Assembly (NCBI GenBank): GCA_002633005.1
Contig: NMRA01000027.1
Span: forward strand, 597,265-657,264
Direction: 5' to 3'
Origin: Phoronis australis
Lineage: Eukaryota > Phoronida > Phoronidae
DNA: 60,000 nt
Position numbers and translations under genes: made by a program. The notes under the pieces were generated by a model, which was given only the letters and a program-made list of their open reading frames with translations, did not search any database and was not told where the DNA came from. Each line of letters begins with the position of its first letter. Position 1 is the first letter of the stretch. Of the stretch, positions 14,301-29,300 are shown piece after piece.

Positions 14301-17300
14301 ACGTTTGAGAATTGTCTCGGTAAGACCGATGTCATTGAGTCACCGGGTGACTGGATGCCTGACAGTCTAACAATTATTTTAGTTTCGGGAGATTCGGGAG
14401 GTGTAAGGGTGCGGAAGTGTTCACTATCAGTGGTTCATTTTGACTTTAAAAACACCAAGTATGACTAATTGAATAATCTCCCCTTAAAAATAACGCAAAA
14501 CATTTTTTACCGTATTAGAACCATTCGAAAATAAGTGCCAGTATTTATTTCTATGCTACCCATTTCATGAATAGGTAGTTCCCGAAGACTAATCTTCGAC
14601 GACAGATTCCTGAATGTAGCGCGCGCTTCCTTAAGCCACATATTTTTAACTGAACAAGGTCAAGTTTTATTAGTCTTCGATTCGCGGTTTTAATGTGTAC
14701 AAAGAGGTTTGGATTCCTGCTGAGGGAGAAGATCTGTTCCGGAAAGATAAAATACAATCTCTTTGACAAGTATGCTGCGCCTGCTCTGAAAAGCCAAACC
14801 ATAATAGGACACGTTCCTCGCAAGATCAGCAAAACTTTTGCCTTCTTTTGGAAGCACGTCGGATGTTTGAAGTGTATATTCACGGCTAAATACCGACATA
14901 GCGGCGAGGCTCGTGATCTACAAATTCCGCGCACAATGATTTTTTCAGGACCGTCGAATCTTATTGATAAAGTGAAGACGCTACTGTAGACTTTTAGAAC
15001 TGTAGGTAGGCATTTTTCGCATGTACACGGCATTCATGGACTGGGCGCTTATCTGAGGAAAGTCTGAAAATGCATGGGGGGCGCATATAGGGGCATGGGC
15101 GCTTATTAGGGTGAATACGGTAAACATTTTGCAGCAACTTTTGATTTGTTTGACCTGTGTATAATGGATAAATAGCACTGGCATACTCAACCCCAAAATG
15201 GGCTTACAAGTCACTTTAAACTGGACAGAAACCAAGAAAACATACATACTAGAGCAGAATATGCAATCCAGTCCAGCCACAGTACCACTAAAAGATCAGG
15301 AAGTCTGACAAAAGCCTCTTAAATGCCATCTAATGTTCCACACAAATAAAACTATTTTTAAGATCAAAAGCAGGTCAGACAAAGAAAGTTGTTTGTTTAA
15401 TTATTATTTGAGCTATACATGACCAGAGTGTTTGTGATAAATCCAGTGTAACTAATCAAGATTCTCTCGGAACAAAAAACATCACACAAGGTCTAAATTA
15501 CGTGTTATGTTCTATTCCTTTCTGTTAATTCACAAAAACAATTTTTGTTACACATCATTACTGTATCCTGTCCTACCCATCCAAGCCCATTTCTGCACTA
15601 TCCATCCCTGCCCATCTCTGCACTGCCTATCCCTCCCCATTTCTGCACTACCCAACACCTGACATATCAGTGAGAACAGATAAAAAACAATACTTACCGG
15701 TATATGCTTAGTTGAATATCAGACATGTAGACAATACACCAAGGTCCAACAAAATCAGTACAGAATCTGTTATCTTATCCAAAGCCCAGTATTAAAAACT
15801 TTGAGATACACACCAGATATAAGTGAAATCCTGTGATTCGTGAGCTGGCCTACTAATCACCAACCAACACAGGAATTAAACATTCCATGTGGCCATTCTT
15901 TGACATTCTAAATTCATTTCACAGTATTTGAACAACCACAAACTGTTGTTCTGCCCACAATAAGGTTAAACCATTTCCAAGTAACAAGAACATGCTGGTG
16001 CAATTAGATAGGAGGTAAAGTGTGCACATAATACAACGATGGCCAAAATTAGCATTTTTCATTTTTCTAACACTCATTGTATAGCCAAAAATGTTCAATA
16101 TTTTAGTGAGCGCTTGTTGATGACAGCTGTACTAATAAAACGAAATTTTCAATAATCAAGTAACATTGTCTTCTAGTTTACTCTTGTTGATGTGAAGTGT
16201 CCGTGGGTATGCAAAGGACTGACACATGACAATGCCTCCAGATTTTATGTGCTCAGTGCACAATGATAAAAAGACATGTCAAGCCAACTTCGCGATCCTG
16301 AAAAATCTCCCCAAGCCCAGAAATCCCCCTGGAACAAGCAGAGATCAATTTCACAATTCTAAGTTTATGTTTTGATGGATAGCAGGTCAACATTAGCATC
16401 TCAATGTTCTGCAGGACCTCACCTACACTGAAGTGTGTGTATATCAAATATTTACAAAACTACACATTCAATCATAGACTAGACAACATATTCGCAACTC
16501 CGACATTTTCTTGCGTAGTATTCTAGAGGTGACACTCTCCTCAATTACCAACTTCAGTTTCCGGTTAGTGTATTGTAAGAGGAAATTCTCACATCTATTT
16601 CACTGTCTTAAGTACAACGAAAAAAATAATTTCGACACTGAAATGTTGTTAAAAGTTTTCCACTAGTAGAACTGTTGGTATCGTGAGTACTTTTGGCAAC
16701 CAGACCACACAACACCATAGCCAACCATGATTAACAGACGACGTACTTGTCGGAAGTAAAACTTGCTAATTTTGCCAGGTGTCACTATTGAATAGTGACG
16801 TCACGACTTATGCGTAAGATCACAGATTTCGTCCATTGAAAATATACGGAATTGGCGGTCCATGTACTATAGTCTATGATTAAATTCACTACAAGTCTAT
16901 ACTCCCTTAAAGTAAAAAACATACTTAATTTGAATTTTGGCTTGTCACATGACCACATCTTTGTAAAACTTTTTTTGAAAAAAGAAGGGTACATTGAGGG
17001 CAAAAACACACTTAACTTCCATAAGCCATAAATGCTCACGACGAAATTTCAAAAATGCTGCTACGGTTTTCTAAATAATCAATTTGATTCACGTTTTATG
17101 TATTTTTTTAGTTTTTCAATGAAAATCAAAGAAATCATCGTCTTGAATGAAAAAAAATCCCAACAACGTTTTGGTGAACACTGCCAAATGTACAATATGT
17201 GGCAGTTTTGTATGAATCCAATCACCCATTTCTGAGATGCGATGTTAGCCAAATTAGAACAAATTTCTAGAATCCTCCATAAACTAAGTTAAGATTTAGT

Positions 17301-20300
17301 GATTTCTGTGGGTGTGAAGTGCACAAATTGGCCACTCAAATTGATCACTGCACACTACTTGTCAACAAACTGACAACATTGATGCCAAACCACCCTCATA
17401 CACACAGGGCTTACATTGTTGTGACAACTTCCAATTGATGAAATGCATTCAATGACAAAAAGCAAACTAAGAAGGGGTATCTTTAACTACTGTCAGTTAT
17501 AGTCAACAAGAACATTAATTTCACAACCTGAATAGAAATTTGCCTCATAGCCATGTAATGTAACTTAGTTGTCCAGGTTTAGAGACGTAAAACAGTCAAC
17601 ACTACGTGAACTTGATCACGGTCTCATTGCTCATATCAGATCTTAATTCCAGCACTATTCCTCATCACCTAACAAATAGTGAAGCTGAAACTAAACCAAA
17701 AAGATAATGATGTTGCGAGCTAAAAACTGTACGCAATGATTTGGCCACATAGTAAAAGTTCGGAAGCAGCTGCGGCAACGCATCCCAGTCAGAGCAACCT
17801 ACACAGCTCCCGTCCCACCAAATCTGTCCGAGTTAACATTTTACAAGAAACGAGCTATGCAGGTGTAAATATAATTGGAATTTCCTTGAAGTCTCATGGC
17901 ATACAATTAAATCCTTGTTTCAATAGTTTCCCTTCACCCAGCACTTAACTCACATTGATGTCACTGACACTTAGATTGCATCTCAAAAGCCAGTAACCCA
18001 TTATTATTTATTCAAGTGTTCCTGAACACCTTTACAGTTGTGACGGGAGCGCCATCTATTGGTTGAGCCATGAGATAAACATGCCTAAATTTTCTGAGCA
18101 AGAAATGCCTGGTTAATTTTTTTGGTGGTGCCTATTACTTAGAAAACAGGAGGATCCCATATTTAGCACTTTTGATGACAAAATTTCATTTTTCATTTTA
18201 TTGGCAATTGCGTTTGACTTTAAACCCCTGAATTAGCAATTTTGAACATTCTTAGTGCAAAATTGTATATATAAAAACATGCTATTTTGCTAAAACACTT
18301 CTCTATACTAAGGTATCACACCATAGTCAAAACTAGCGACATGCACTACTCTCAAGATCGTTTGACATCATTGCTTTTGTGTCCCAACCCTCCTTACATG
18401 GTAACGCAACACGTCTTACCCTCGGGTGGTGAACAGAGCACAAAATGATTGATTACAAGAACGTGGCGGAGCGTTGACATGCACCCACGAATGCACTGTA
18501 TACAGTGTTGCTTCTAGGGGTGTTCATCTGTATTATAAAAATTGATGGCACAGAATATATTGAACCCATCCAAAAAATGAGAAGATGTCGCCTCTCCAAA
18601 CTATTTGCCAAAGTTCACGAAAATTCGTCAAAAAGTACAAAGATAAAAGGACAAACAAAAAAACTGCCACTAGTTAACACAGTGGTAGTTGAATCCATCC
18701 ACTTGATGTCAAGTTAACAGGAATACAGTTATTGCAAACTTTCAAAAACATCTTGTAAGGATTTAAGAGATATTGACGAAGACGCGAAAAAATGTCACAA
18801 GGGGCCACCTCAATAGCTGCACCCCTTTGAAAATCAACGTCAGTCATGCTCTTGTCAGTAGAAACACATCTGTCAATTTTCATAATGATGCTATGCGCAG
18901 TTTGGAATTTATGAAAACAGACAACAAAAAAACAGACTAAAAATAATTAAAATGACCACCAATCGAAAACGTCGAGTCCATCACAGAAAGGAAAAGTGCT
19001 GTCGCCTTCATAATAGAAACATGTTTGCCAAACTTCATGACAAGAGCAATGCGGAGCATTGAAATGCATCCACAAATGCACCGCAAATGGTGTACTTCAA
19101 CAGTTGTACATTTGTAACATAAAAATGGCCACTAGACAGTGCAAAACGTCCAATCCATCTAAAACCAGAACATGCCATCGCTTCTTCAATAGAAAGCTAC
19201 TTATTAAATTTCATAAAAATCTAACACAGAACTTCAGAGAAACAAACAAAAAAATTGCCTCTAGGGTGCATAGCAGCCGCCTGCAAGTCATCGTCTATAA
19301 TTAGTTTCCTATTAAATACACTTACTAAATTTAATAGAGATCCTGTTGAGGGTTTAGGAGATACAGCTGTGGGCGCAAAACAACACAAAACCACAACTAG
19401 GAGGTGCCACAGTGGTCGAAGTCATCATCGTCAACTGTCCTCTTCCCACTGAGAACATATATGGCAATTTTCAAACCATCCTTAGAATGGTTTGGTTGAT
19501 AGAGGGGTGGATGCCAAAGAACAGACTTCAAAACAGTAAAAATGACATTTAGGTGGCACAAAATACCTCAAATTCATCTGAAAATGGTAGGATAGCTTCA
19601 CTTCACCAACAGATGCCTATATTCCAATTTTGATGAAACTTTGTTGAGGACTTTTAAATATACAGAGGTAAACGTAAAAAACTAAAATTGCCACTAGGAA
19701 GCACACTGGTGAAAAGATCCGTGCAAAAGCCATCGTCGTCTGTTGCCAACATCATATAAATACACTTGCTAAATTGAGTAAAGATCCTGCAAGCAGTTTA
19801 TCAGCTACATTCATGGGCACAAAAAAATAAAACTGCCACTAGGATGTGCCACAGCAGTAAGAGTCATAGAAAAATCGTCAGCCATCTTTTTCATAGTAAA
19901 AACATATATGCCAATTTTCACAAGCATATTTAAGTTTGGTTAGAGGGGCCGACAGCAAAAAACAGACTCGAAAACAGTAAAAATGGCCACTAGGTGGCGC
20001 AAAATACCTCAAATCCATTCGAAAACAGTAGGATACTGTCATCCCACTAATAGATGCCTATATCCTAAATTTTATGAAAATACGTAGAGGACCTTTGAAG
20101 ATACTAAGGTAAATTAAAAAACTAAAATTGCCCCTAGGGGGTGCACCGGTAGTCCCATCCCTGTGAAAGTCGTTGTAGTCAGTGGTCAACATCATATCAA
20201 TACACTTGCTAAATTTAGTAAAGATCTTGCAAATGGTTTAAGAGATACAGCCATGAGTGCAAAAAAACAAAGCTGCCACTAGGAGGTGCTACAGTAGTCC

Positions 20301-23300
20301 GAAGTCGGCGGAAAATCATCATCAGCCATCCTTTTCAGAGTAAGAACATATATGCCAATTTTCACAAACATTCTTAGAGCGGTTTGGTTAATAGAGGGGC
20401 AAATGGCAAAAATCAGACTCGAAAACAGCAAAAATGGCCACTAGGTGGTACAACCTACATCGAATCAATCTGAAAACGAGAGGATAGTGGCAAAAATACA
20501 ATACAGAATAAAGAAGGGCTTTTGATGTGAAATGACTAAAAACTTTTCATTCTTTGCAAATGGTTTGCAACTGAGTAAAAGAAAAGGTGATAAGTCCATT
20601 GATGTGTGTTCTGCTGGGTAAAACTCGGTGAGAATTGTTTTGTAACCCCTTTAGGCTACCAAGGTAAACACTGCAGGGTCAAGGAGTAGTGATGTTTACA
20701 AGTAAAAACCAAGGTCTGACCCTTTGCGGGAGATAACCTAAAAACAACCAAACTAATAAACAATGTCAGCCAATTGACTTTATGATCACACAAAAAATAG
20801 ATCACATATGTAGGTCACTTTCCTAAATTTAGAACGTTTTTGTATTTTGTTGAAAAATAAAATAAAAAGCATTTTTTCACATGGAAGTATTTCTTATCAT
20901 TTGTTCATGCAAACCAAGGCATGACAACAACATAGGAAACTACAGACTGCTAAGCACTTTCAAGGAAGTGGAACAGCAGGTTTATATCAAAAGTTTCTAA
21001 GAGAAGCTAAATTGTTTGCGTTAAGTCTTGTTCAGCAAATACAACTCACCCAGCTTAGTTAGAGATGAAAATCAACTTCAGGTATAAATCACTACTGAAA
21101 ATGTGTGTACATAGACTGAAGCCAGTTCTCTTACAGGAGTAAAGAGTATTCCATCTTGAACAAACACACAACACACTCAGAGTGAAACGATACTTAAAGA
21201 AACCCTCTCACACCTTTATCAGGCAGTGAGTAAAGTCCAGCCGCAGAGAAAGAGATTGAAAAGTGCACCCACTTATCATGAAAAGTTGGCTCAATTATCA
21301 GCAGGAGTCCAAACAAGGATGAGTAGGCATTATTTTCAAAATCATATGTAAACAAACAGTTTAAGAAACTTACCTTTGTGTGTTCAGTGTGAAATAGGAT
21401 TCACCCCTTATTAATATGTTTTACACCACGCTACAGAAATGCTAACTATGTATGGAGTCTCTTTATGTCCCGATAAGATGTATGACTGAGCTTGTCCAAG
21501 CCATACTAACACGGCTACCCCTGTTCTGCATCTACAACACTCGCTATTTCACGTTTCATCGTCTATTTTGGGTGACCAAAAAGACTGAAAATAAAAATTT
21601 TGCTTTCTAACAAGAACTCGTGCACGTGTATTGTTTTCTGGAAATCAGTCTAACTGGCTGGTTTGTTTACGCACAACTTATCAATCAAATCAAATCTTGC
21701 ACCAAATATTCTCACAATGCAAAGGCCTACCATTTGTCAAACTACCCACTCCACTCAGCGAATCGGCTCTTCATAGCATTATGATTTCAAAGTTTTGAAA
21801 TTTTTATTCACTGTTATCCTGCGTAAAAGTCAGACTGCACAGGAATTTTATTTGTTGGAATACAAGATGTAGCTCGTGGGTAAGTAGATAGCACGCAAGA
21901 CTCAAGAGTCATTGCTCCAGTCAAACCAAACTCCCTAAGAGCTGAAGTCCTGTAAGTTAGCTGACCCAAGAAACCACCTGGATTAACAAGAGCGTTGAAA
22001 TGTGTCAACCATGTGCATCGCATAGAGCACAGACACACTAGTGCATCATATAGAGCATAGACACTGGTGCATCGCAGAAAGCACAAATACACTGGTGCAT
22101 CTTATAGAGCAGAGAGACATTGGTGCATTGCATAGAGCACAGATTCACTGGTGCATTGCATAGAACACAGAGACTCTGGTGCATTGCATAGAGCACAGAT
22201 ACAATGGTGCATTGCATAGAGCACAGATACACTGATGCATCGTATAGAGTACAGATACAATAGTGCATCGTATAGAGCACAGATGCACTGGTGCACCTTA
22301 ACTTCACACATCAAAAGTTAGCAACGGACACTTTATTTGTTTTGGAGTGACAAGATGTAACTATGAAGTGAACTTACGCAAACTGTGTGATGTTGGACCT
22401 TGAGCTGGCCTGTTTCATGACGATGGCACATGTTGTCAGGAACTTGTCAAGACGCTGCGTTTTCTTCTGAAACAGTAGACTAGCATTATAGCATACCGTA
22501 TTCGCCATGATAACCGCCCAGGGCGCTTAGAAAAGTTTGGTTAAGGGGGGTGCTTATTATAACCCAAGGCGGTTGAAACCCGGTCTCCGAAATGGGTGAA
22601 ATCGGAAGCTAAGATTCATCAAATTTACGCTCTGTGACGTATCTGTAATCTATGAAAGACTTTCAACAAAACTGTGGTGCATTGCTATCAAACTTTGCTG
22701 CTAAATTACTATATTTTACAGAAAATTGTGCTGAAATCCCAGGGCAAAAACTCGGCGACTTACTGCCTCGAAATCGCCGTCTTCGATATGGCAACTTCAA
22801 TGCTTGAATAAAAAAAGTTTCGACTCAAGCAAATTACCTGAAATCCTCATTAAGTTTTCTAAGTAGCGTCCCTAAGATTTTTTTTAAAGTTCCCGTGGAG
22901 TCTGGATTAACGGCAGGTTTAAGTACAAATCTGTGCAACATCGTGCCAATGGCAACACGGCAAGAAAAATGTCTGAACGAACACATATGTTGATGTCACG
23001 TGACCTTTGTTTTGAATTTCGTCTGCGTTTGTGAGTAAGCGAGCGCATGCGTGTCACCAGAGTTCATTTGCCAAAGCAGAGACCGTCTTTTGGCCAGAGC
23101 CATGCAATCTAACGAGCTAGATTGTGTCTAAAGAAATTTGCGCAAGCAGTAGGCCTAAACCAGAGCGTGTTTCATTCAGCACTTGCCGGTCTTGTGCTAA
23201 AAATGTTCGACATTTGTCTTGGTAAGGCCCATATTAGTCGCCGTGTAGCTGGATGCCTACGTAACTATCTGACAGTTATTTTTCAATGTGAGGGTGTGTA

Positions 23301-26300
23301 AGCATTCACTGTCAGTTGTCATTTTATTGGATATTCGGCTTAAAAACACCAATTATGGTTAATCAAACAATCCATCTCAAAAATTAAGCAAACATGTTTT
23401 ATAGTATTAGAAATTGTCGGAAAATAGTGCCAATATTCATTTTTTACCGATGCTATGTTACCCGTTTCATGAATGGATAGTTCGCGACTAATGTCTTTGA
23501 TGACAGGTTCATATATGTAGCGCGTGCTTCCTGGCCACGTACGTTTAACACAGAGTTATTTTCATTCACGAGACAGTCGACGAAAGGTCAGACCAAAGTG
23601 GGACACAGTCGTCGCGAGAGTAGCAATGTTGCTGCGTTCTTTTTGAAGCACTGCGTTACTTTGAAGTGTATAGTCACGGCTAAATACAAACGTAGCAGTG
23701 CCACTGGTGGTCTACAAGACCCATGCAAAATTTTTTTGATAAATTGAAGACATTACTGTAGCAGAGTTTTAGGGCTGTAGGTACGTCATTGTTCGCATCA
23801 TAGACTATAGTACACGGACCGCCAACTCCGTATACTTTCAGTGGACGAAATCTGTGATCTTACGCATAAGCCCTTGCGTCATTATTGACTGGCGACACCT
23901 GGCTAAATTTTCTGGTGCAATTTCTGGCAAGTACGTCGTCTGCTCATCATGGTCGGCTTATGTGTGGCCGGTTGTTCGGCCACACAAGCGAAATGCAAAG
24001 GAATTAGGTTCCATACCATCCGAAGACCCCATAATCGGCTGTGGGAAGAAAAGCTAACTTCTTGTGTCAATGTGAATGGCAGTTGTTTCAGCAATAAGAC
24101 TTTATACATTTGTTCAAAGCACTTCGAAGATGAATGTTGAGGCTCTGGTAGGCCTACTGCTTAATCCTATCTACACAAATCCATATTTCTTTCTCCGTTT
24201 TGATGAAAACTATCTGGTACATTTTTGACGAAAATTGTCCGCTAAATTTCTTCCAAAGGTAGTGACTCGTGAACTTTTGTCCTTACCAGGAACTTCAGCC
24301 ATAGTCTAGTGAGCGAATTAACCAAATTACTCTTTGCTGGCCCTGATCAGATGGTTGGTCTCGGCAGAATGCGCACATTTGGCCAGGATTTGGATCAGCG
24401 ATTTCAACGAATTCACATTCGTGTACAAATAAATAGAACGCTAGCAAAAACCTTCAACTTAAATAAAGATGACATTAATACTTCAGAAATAACCATCTGG
24501 ACCAGTCAAAATCTGTCTCGCAATTCAACAGCAGGTTACATAGGCTTACTCATTTATTAATGTCAGCTGTATGCCGCACAAAATCTCTGGACTGTAGTCT
24601 ATGAAAATGCAACAAACTTCTTTGAAAACATGGAACAGGAGCACCAGAGGGGTGTGAAGGTTGTTTTTATTCTCCAATGTTAAATTTTTGTAAGCGGACA
24701 AATGGTTTTTAAATTTCCGCCTTAAGTCCTAACATTTCTTAACTTAAGCCTTTCAAACGAACGTTTATGACGAAAACAAAATTCTTCAACCAGTTTTATA
24801 AAGTCCTATGCCACCTGTAGGGTACATAATGAACCAACCCCACTCCTAATAAAGGATACTAAGTATTGCCCTTCTGAAATATTACCATATTCGCCCTAAT
24901 AAGCAGCCAGGGTGCTTAGAAAAAATCCGCTTCAGGAAGGGGGGGGGCGCTTATTACAGCCCAAAAGTGGTTGAAACCAGTCTCCGAAACAGGTGAAATC
25001 GTAAGCTAGAATTCATCAAATTTACGCTCTGTGACGCATCTGTAACCTATGACAGAGTTTTTACAAAACTGCAGTGCATTGCTATCAAACTTTGTTGTTA
25101 ACTTACGAGCATTTTTCAGAAAATCCCACTGCCAAAAATTGCCCTGAATAAGGTTTCAAGCACCTCAGCTTGGTTTAACTATATATTAATAAACCATAGA
25201 AATGGTTCCAAGTGATCAGTGCAATGGGCCCACATGCGCTGCCTGCGCACGTCTGGTAAAACATGTATCATGCAGCTCCTAATTTAAACAAAGGTTTCGT
25301 TTTTTAATTTTGGTCCGGTATAAATATAACGCCACAGACCTGGAAATCCAGCGAAACACTTCTACCTTACAAATCTGACAATCCCTAGCCTAAAAAAAAT
25401 TGAGTACCCGGCAAAAGATACTAATGATGAAATTACGGTGATGATAATCACCCACTTTGTTTATTTACTTCATCTACACAATTTGAAATAGTTGGTAAAA
25501 TGAAGGCCATTCGAGTAAGCACCATGTTAGTCCCAATGCCAACCCAATATATGATAGAACCCAACAAGCTCAAGTTGCGGTCAAATCAGGATGGGCATAA
25601 ATAAGGAAATTTACTGTATCAACAGATTGGCCAAATAAGAATAAGATACAAAGTGTTGCTACAGTTCATGAACCAATCAGATCACCAATGGCGCAATGTT
25701 TTCGAAAACAGCTCTATTCTTAGGGAGTCCTGTTACTGCTCTATATATTTTCAAAACTTTATTGTGTTACATTTAATTTATTTTCTGTTCAACTCAATGA
25801 AGCCACTTAATATGAATGCATTCAACACAATTAATGCACTGTAAAAACCAAGTTATGTTCTATCAAAATTAGACAAAATCAGTACACCCCTTCCTAAAAA
25901 ATGGGTTAAAAGTTAGAAACAAAGGACACAAGTTTCCATCACTTGTAACGTCGATTTTCCACATTGATGTTGGGGAGAAACATCGGTCTGGGGACAGCAA
26001 CACGTAATCATACGAAGGCGATGATTTTCGAAATTTGATTAGTTTTTGTTGTATGTTGTTTTTCCCAACGGTTCAGGGTTACTTCTGAATCCAGTAACAA
26101 GAACTGAAAGATGCAGGGTTCGTGATAACGTTGGAGAACAGTAACATTTATATAAGATGTTACAACTGTCATCGACATTGTCATCTCCTCTGTTTTCATC
26201 AAGCTTTCCCAGATGAAAACTTGAATGAAAAGGACCTTCATTACTTGAGTGAGCATGGTATACGGTGTGATTTATGTTGAATTATTCAACGGTTCTTTTA

Positions 26301-29300
26301 AGAACCATTTCACGCTATACCTACAACCAACGGCCCTTTTAAGAGCCACTCAACTCTTCCCAGAAGAACTGCTCACTTGAGAATGTTGAATTATAAACAT
26401 GCAAAGGTTAAACTAGTCAAATCGTTGCAGAGGCGCATTTTTAATGAGAACAAAATTAATATTTTTCTAAACCAAAAACGTTATATAAGTATCTTTTGCA
26501 TTCACAGGTACTCCTTGGAATTTGTGCACAAACATTCTATCGTAGTTTTCTCAGCAGGCCTATGTGAACCATGAATCACAAACTGTCCGTCGATAACTAT
26601 GCTGCTATGTTATTGCCAGTATTGGGCAAGCAGACGACATTATCAGCCAGCACCAAAGTTTGAATTTTGTAATTAATTACCAGTAGCATTGCCAAAAGTA
26701 CTCACGATACCAACACTTCTACTATTGAAAGACTTTGAACAGCGTTTCAATGTTGAAATAAATATTTTTTTCGTTGTACTGGACAGTAGAGTAAATGCAA
26801 ATATTTCTCGTCAAAATACACTAACCGGAAACTGCACCAGAAAATTTAAGAGAGTGGTGGCGTTTCTTGGCTAGCACGAACGAAAATGTCGGAGTTGCAA
26901 ATATGTTGTCTATAATCAATGTTCGCATGTACACGTTCAAGGACTGGGCGCTTATTTCAGCAGTCTGAAAACGCGTTGGGGGCGCATATAGGGGCATGGG
27001 CGGTTATTACAGCGAATATGGTAATTAAGTGCATGAAAGTGACTTTTGTTTGACCCACTAAGTTTGTATACAAACAGAGAAAAATCAATGTTGAATTATT
27101 CTTCATAGCCTTGTTCAAATCTGCCCAGACAGGGTCGAAAAGTAGGACGCTCAAATTAGCATAAGACTGATAACAGAAGCCTGAGTGGATGGTTGCATGA
27201 AACAGTCCCAAATACGGACTCAACAAGTTCCCTAATTTTTTTTGTGTATTTATTTCGTCCTTTACTCACAGGTGTGATATTTTTTCTATTACCCTATCTT
27301 TATTGTGAGCTCTTCTTTAATTATGACATTTCCTGATAATAAGACCGTTAAGCCAGCAAGGGAAAGATCTAAAGACCCGGGCAGAGACAGAATAATCAGT
27401 GAGGTTAGATCATCAGAGAACGAAGAAAGGTACGCCCGAGCAGTCCAGATGGGCCAACAGGGAGCATGGACAAAGTGGGACAAAGTCTTACAAAGGGAAG
27501 TCAAGTGGGCTGATTTGTGGAAGATGTCTCCTCTGAAAGCCAAATTCCTCATCTGTTTACGATGTACTGCCTACTCCCAGCAACCTTGCTACTTGGGGCC
27601 TTGGTGACAACCCATGCTGTATTCAGTGTGGACGCAGATGTACGTTAGAGCACATCCTATCATCTTGCAGCGCGTCCTTGGCATCAGGACAGTACACTTG
27701 CCGACACAACCAAGGGTGTTGGTCGACGAGGTCAAGAGCAAACCGAAGCCGAGAAGCCACCGTGTCGAATTCATCAATTTCGTAAGAAGTGGTGATGAGG
27801 CGAGTAAAAGGAAGACCCCAGTGCAGAAAGGCATCCTGCACACAGCCAACGGCTGGAGAGTGTGGGCAGACCTTGCCGGTCACCAGTCATTCTTCCCTCA
27901 ACACATTGTCCAGACGACCCAGCACACTGACTTGGTTATTTACTCGGACAGTTCCCACCAGGTCATCTTAATTGAGCTCACCATTCCGTGGGAGAGTAGG
28001 GTGGAAGAGGCACACGAGCGAAAGAACTTGAAGTATGCAGACCTGAGGAATGACTGTCATGTTAACGGCTGGAGATGTTGGAGTTTTCCTGTGGAGGTCG
28101 GCTGCCGGGGTTTTCCAGCCAGTTCGGTCATTAGAAGAAGGCTCTGCCACGCGACGTAGCCACAGAAGCTGAACAGGCATCTTGTTGGATTTGGATGAAA
28201 TACCAACAGCAACACCACCAACAACCGTCAGACAGAGCCTGATCAACTTCGTTGTCCCGCCTACTAGAGATGGTCTTGGTTTAGGGACGAAACCATTAAG
28301 GACAGTAGGAGACCAACTGAAGATGGCGGTTGAGCACAGTTCCATCAAGTGTTTAAAGTAAGTTCAGGCAGTGCCAGAGTTAGCCACANGGTGGCGACGG
28401 GGCACTGCCGGGAATCGACACAGACGGAATGGCATCCTTCTTCAAGCGTTGTTTCGCGGGGACCTTCATCAGTTCAGCGTACAAATCCCTTTCGTAATCG
28501 GACGGCAGAAAGTGCTTGCCACACACACGGTAATTCTCCACTGCTCTGTACGTTGCGTGGACGGGTAACGCTGCGTTCTTCACACGAACGAGCCAAGTAC
28601 GGCGAAGTGTGTCATCCATCGGAAAGCGATGCAAAGGTACTCCCAAAGCACGCGTGAGCCGATAATTAGTACATCCTGGTACGCATCAACAGTGTGTCAT
28701 GTTGACTGACTAGTAAATGAAAGCAAACGACGACGGAACTTAACACAACCGAGGTAGAACAATGACTGACTCGGCAGCTCTCACAGTCGGACTGTATGAA
28801 AAGAAATTGGCGCGAAATGCTTGCCTCCTAAAACGTCACTTCCGGAGTAGCGGACGAGTAATTAATAAAATTACGAAAAGCTGTAATTAAGTGGAAAATA
28901 TGCCTAGGATAACCAACCAACCTTATTTTAGCTCAAAATGACATGGAGAAAGGTTGCCTTCGCCTTTAAGAACCATTTCACGCTATACCTAAGGCTCATG
29001 CACAGTACAACCAACGGCCATTTTAAGGGCCACTCAACTCATCCCAGAAGAACTGCTCCCTTGAGAATGTTGAATTATAAACATGCAAAGGTTAAACTAG
29101 TCAAATCGTTGCAGAGGCGCATTTTTTAATGAGAACAAAATTAGTATTTTTCTAAACCAAAAACGTTATAAGTATCTTTTGCATTCACAGGTACTCCTTG
29201 GAATTTGTGCACAAACATGCTCTCGTAGTTTTCTCAGCAGGCCTATGTGAACCATAAATCACAAACTGTCCGTCGATAACTATGCTGCTATGCTATTGCC

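Larger units (their letters stand above)
10018..22377 (-). other. LYST: LYST intron 2 (repeat-rich)
   Basis: This 12-kb intron holds the right part of the 1.45-kb duplication, a tandem 93-bp pair, an inverted-repeat DNA transposon (13656-15122), a THAP-transposon derivative (16473-16878), the CTCF-motif-bearing array (18.5-20.5 kb) and a 28-bp minisatellite. Between 11.3 and 13.1 kb and between 15.1 and 16.4 kb I see nothing else I can name. A diverged repeat at about 12660-12870 recurs at 20490-20700. Confidence 0.75.

Noticed and set aside
14551-15033. 160-codon minus-strand open frame
   Set aside because: Lies inside the family-1 transposon antisense to the plus-strand frame and crosses the element's sequence without motif.
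22014-22291. Regular ~28-bp repeats resembling a CRISPR array
   Set aside because: Units are directly contiguous with no unique spacers, and the context is an animal intron.
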